This document shows, in pieces, positions 63,742-64,000 of a stretch of DNA of 64,000 nucleotides. The stretch comes from Paroedura picta (lineage: Eukaryota; Chordata; Lepidosauria; Squamata; Gekkonidae), in NCBI RefSeq assembly GCF_049243985.1, contig NC_135369.1, positions 22,924,765 through 22,988,764 on the forward strand, in the 5' to 3' direction. Made by a program: the position numbers and the translations under genes. How positions within the stretch are numbered: the first letter of the stretch is position 1; the number at the start of each line of letters is the position of its first letter. A model generated the notes under the pieces. That model was not told where the DNA came from. It was given only the letters and a program-made list of their open reading frames with translations, and ran no database searches.

Positions 63742-64000
63742 CTGCAAGAGAGAAAGCGGTGGCATGAGCACAGAGGCATAAGTGGATTCCTCATCTTGAG
63801 ATGTAAAGCAGGCCATGGATCCCACCTGGAACTCACAGGAGGACTGGGGGTCAGGACCCAGCACCTCCATCGTGCAATCAGGGAGGGGATCGAGGAGCTA
63901 CAGTCAGTTCACAAATCCCTAGAAGCCCTTCCATCCCCCTGCCACTACAAGGACTCAAAGTGGGACCCCTGCAGGAGGATCCAGTGGCCATCTCCACCCT

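Overview
The window is vertebrate nuclear DNA, most likely from a squamate reptile (lizard; a gecko is possible but unproven). The genes have short exons with GT-AG introns and protein sequences close to mammalian orthologues. The spacer DNA is full of tRNA-derived SINEs, CR1, L2-like and L1 LINE pieces, and short hAT-type MITEs, a mix typical of squamates. No prokaryotic genes, CRISPR arrays, true tRNA or rRNA genes, and no retroviral gag, pol or env remains were recognised.

Layout, left to right: TM7SF2 (sterol C14 reductase, + strand, 5' part outside the window; base 1 looks like the last base of an exon); ZNHIT2 (- strand, single exon, tail-to-tail with TM7SF2); a decayed copy of the MRPL49 5' region (about 11.1-12.6 kb); FAU (- strand, ubiquitin-like/ribosomal protein eS30 fusion); MRPL49 (+ strand, head-to-head with FAU); KATNB1 (- strand, 19 coding exons plus a probable non-coding first exon in a CpG island at 49.4-49.9 kb); SAC3D1 (- strand, two exons); SNX15 (- strand, only the C-terminal half; the PX-domain exons lie beyond base 64000).

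The genes are housekeeping genes and not one pathway: sterol synthesis, U5 snRNP/R2TP assembly, cytosolic and mitochondrial ribosomes, microtubule severing, a SAC3-family protein and endosomal sorting. In human all except KATNB1 lie together in 11q13.1, while human KATNB1 is on 16q21. KATNB1 here therefore marks a rearrangement junction. SAC3D1 and SNX15 also lie on the opposite side and in the opposite orientation relative to the TM7SF2-MRPL49 block.

Points most worth a second look: the KATNB1 synteny junction; an old local duplication of the MRPL49 promoter/intron-1 region beside ZNHIT2, in which the copy lacks exon 1; dispersed repeats that carry a hammerhead-ribozyme-like core with apparently compensatory stem changes; two long fold-back elements, one with a 15-bp target duplication and one with a hammerhead-like layout in both arms; and a GC donor splice site in KATNB1. 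I found no clearly new multi-gene system. The hammerhead-like repeats are the nearest to an unexplained structured signal.
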